From G963678445 sp963678445 (GTDB taxonomy: Bacteria; Hydrogenedentota; Hydrogenedentia; Hydrogenedentales; G963678445), in contig OY782877.1 in NCBI GenBank assembly GCA_963678445.1, positions 3,968,001-4,032,000 on the forward strand: a stretch of DNA of 64,000 nt. The letters are read 5' to 3'. Made by a program: the position numbers and the translations under genes. Below, in pieces: positions 62,914 through 64,000 of this stretch. Under the pieces are notes generated by a model. That model had not been told where the DNA came from. It saw nothing but the letters and a program-made list of their open reading frames with translations, and searched no databases. Every line of letters begins with the position of its first letter. Position 1 is the stretch's first letter.

Positions 62914-64000
62914 ATGTTGCAGTTTTTCATGCGTAGTGTGTCTGCGAAAGGTCTGTGGGTAGGGCTATTGTTAGTGGCGATGATGGGGAACGCTGTTGCG
63001 CAGTCGGATGGGGCGGATGCGTGGTCGGTGATGCATCCCGATAGAGAAATGTTGCGTTCCTGGCAATCGGGATGGCTTGCAGCACCTCGCACGGAATCGA
63101 GCGCAAAAGATGCCGTTTTTAAAGACAGTGTAAACCTGTTGCCGTATCTGGAATATGTGCCGGAGGAACGTAATCAGGGACATTGCGGCAATTGTTGGGT
63201 GTGGGCCGGGACAGCCTGCATGGAGGTTGAATTCGGCTACCGCTATGGGATTCGCGAATCGTTGTCGGTACAGTTTGTAAACAGTAATTTTGAGGGAAGA
63301 TACGCCTGCTGTGGTGGTTTTGTGCAGGATCTCGTGAACTTCTATAATGCGAAACGCTATTGCATACCAACCTCAAACTGGAATGCAGTCTATGCCGACA
63401 AGGAAAGCACTTGCCTGGACGGTGCGTCAGTGATGCCTGCTTCGGAAATGGATACGGCACCGCGGTATTGGTTGAACCAGGTTAGCACAGCCTTGATTCC
63501 TACGACTGAAATGCTGCAGGAAGACGCCATTGCCAACATTAAATATCAGTTGTCGCTTGGTAAAGCCATTGTATTTGCGTTCTATATGCCAACCGAAGAA
63601 AGTTTGGAGGCTTTTTACAGTTTTTGGGGCGAGCAGGGAGAGGAAACGCCTTATGATCCTACGCTCTACAAAGATATGAACTTCGACATGGAACATGGCG
63701 CTGGGCATGCGGTGCTGTGTGTGGGCTATGATGAAAACGGCTGGATCATATTGAATTCGTGGGCGACTAATGGTGGAGGGCGACCTGCGGGATTGTTTCG
63801 CCTGGGACCTATTGAAACGTTGGATTATAACGCTGTTTATCTAGACGAAGAGAATGAGTTTTCTATGATGCAATGGTGGACACTGGACGTGGGGCTGAAG
63901 GGGCTGGATACGGATGGGGATCATGCAACAGATGCGTTGGAAATCGAACGAGGAACGGACCCCGCCGATCCAGGAGATTCACCTTTGCCGCTAAACGCGT
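62914..64000 (+). CDS. Secreted papain-like (C1A) cysteine peptidase with TSP3 repeat, 3'-truncated
   Basis: Open from ATG 62914 (GGGAG eight bases upstream) to the window end, 362 codons seen; no stop, so the true length is unknown. Signal peptide (1-30, NAVAQ). The C1A catalytic set is complete: Gln88 and Cys94 (NQGHCGNCWVWA), His265 (GHAVLCVGYD) and Asn281-Ser-Trp283 (ILNSW). Two extra cysteines (near 131-132) could form disulfides. After the catalytic domain a calcium-type TSP3 segment begins (DTDGDHATDALEIERGTDP), as in other exported proteins of this window. Probably an extracellular or surface-attached protease. Confidence 0.88.
   Translation, partial: MLQFFMRSVSAKGLWVGLLLVAMMGNAVAQSDGADAWSVMHPDREMLRSWQSGWLAAPRTESSAKDAVFKDSVNLLPYLEYVPEERNQGHCGNCWVWAGTACMEVEFGYRYGIRESLSVQFVNSNFEGRYACCGGFVQDLVNFYNAKRYCIPTSNWNAVYADKESTCLDGASVMPASEMDTAPRYWLNQVSTALIPTTEMLQEDAIANIKYQLSLGKAIVFAFYMPTEESLEAFYSFWGEQGEETPYDPTLYKDMNFDMEHGAGHAVLCVGYDENGWIILNSWATNGGGRPAGLFRLGPIETLDYNAVYLDEENEFSMMQWWTLDVGLKGLDTDGDHATDALEIERGTDPADPGDSPLPLNA

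Overview
The window is 64 kb of bacterial chromosome from a Gram-negative-type (diderm) organism. It has an RND efflux pump with an outer-membrane channel, TonB/ExbB-type energisation, type II secretion pseudopilins, many signal peptides and lipoproteins, and ATGA-coupled operons with GGAG-type ribosome binding sites. The secreted modular protein at 30.3-33.6 kb has Glu-Gly-rich linkers and ends in two dockerin-like calcium loops of the form SELLRxIQFFNSxGY. From memory I associate that combination with Candidatus Hydrogenedentota (NKB19) or related PVC-like lineages. This is recall and inference, not a database match. No plasmid, phage, insertion sequence or CRISPR array was found.

Layout. 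0-5.4 kb: tripartite efflux operon (adaptor, RND pump, TolC-like channel). 5.4-10.5 kb, minus strand: four-gene operon of a secreted trypsin-like peptidase with TPRs, a Hanks-type Ser/Thr kinase, a thioredoxin-fold/TPR/CsgG-like protein, and a Rieske-like protein that lacks one cluster ligand. 10.8-17 kb: a lipoprotein, NAD synthetase, an NSS-family sodium symporter coupled to a 32-codon membrane micro-ORF, tRNA-Arg(CCG), and an HD-GYP response regulator. 17.5-27 kb: a long MoxR/Bat (aerotolerance-type) operon with a GxxExxY gene inserted after moxR. 27-35 kb: a DUF4097-type protein, a PHP phosphatase, a frameshifted multidomain exoprotein and a HAD phosphatase. 35-41 kb: small membrane and DinB proteins, a disordered/coiled-coil membrane protein, an RbsD/FucU-like protein and a TMTC-like membrane TPR protein. 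41-51 kb: a beta-helix surface protein, a second DUF58 unit, two tandem paralogues, and TonB-like plus ExbB genes with no ExbD. 51-57 kb: gspI-J-K-F and a sigma-54-type amt. 57-64 kb: a methyltransferase, a glycosyltransferase, two flavoproteins and the start of a secreted papain-like peptidase.

The main unexplained signal is a dispersed element of about 100 bp (copies near 17.0, 18.5, 29.1, 33.7, 38.9 and 41.3 kb). A related 118-bp unit is repeated in tandem at 50.7-51.07 kb. The copies differ in sequence, but an internal stem is preserved with apparently compensating changes. Several copies start or end exactly at a stop codon, and two lie between a gene and its terminator. This looks like an uncharacterised structured intergenic repeat. 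Other notable points are the symporter micro-ORF, the ligand-deficient Rieske protein next to the kinase/peptidase operon, and the GxxExxY insertion in the Bat operon.
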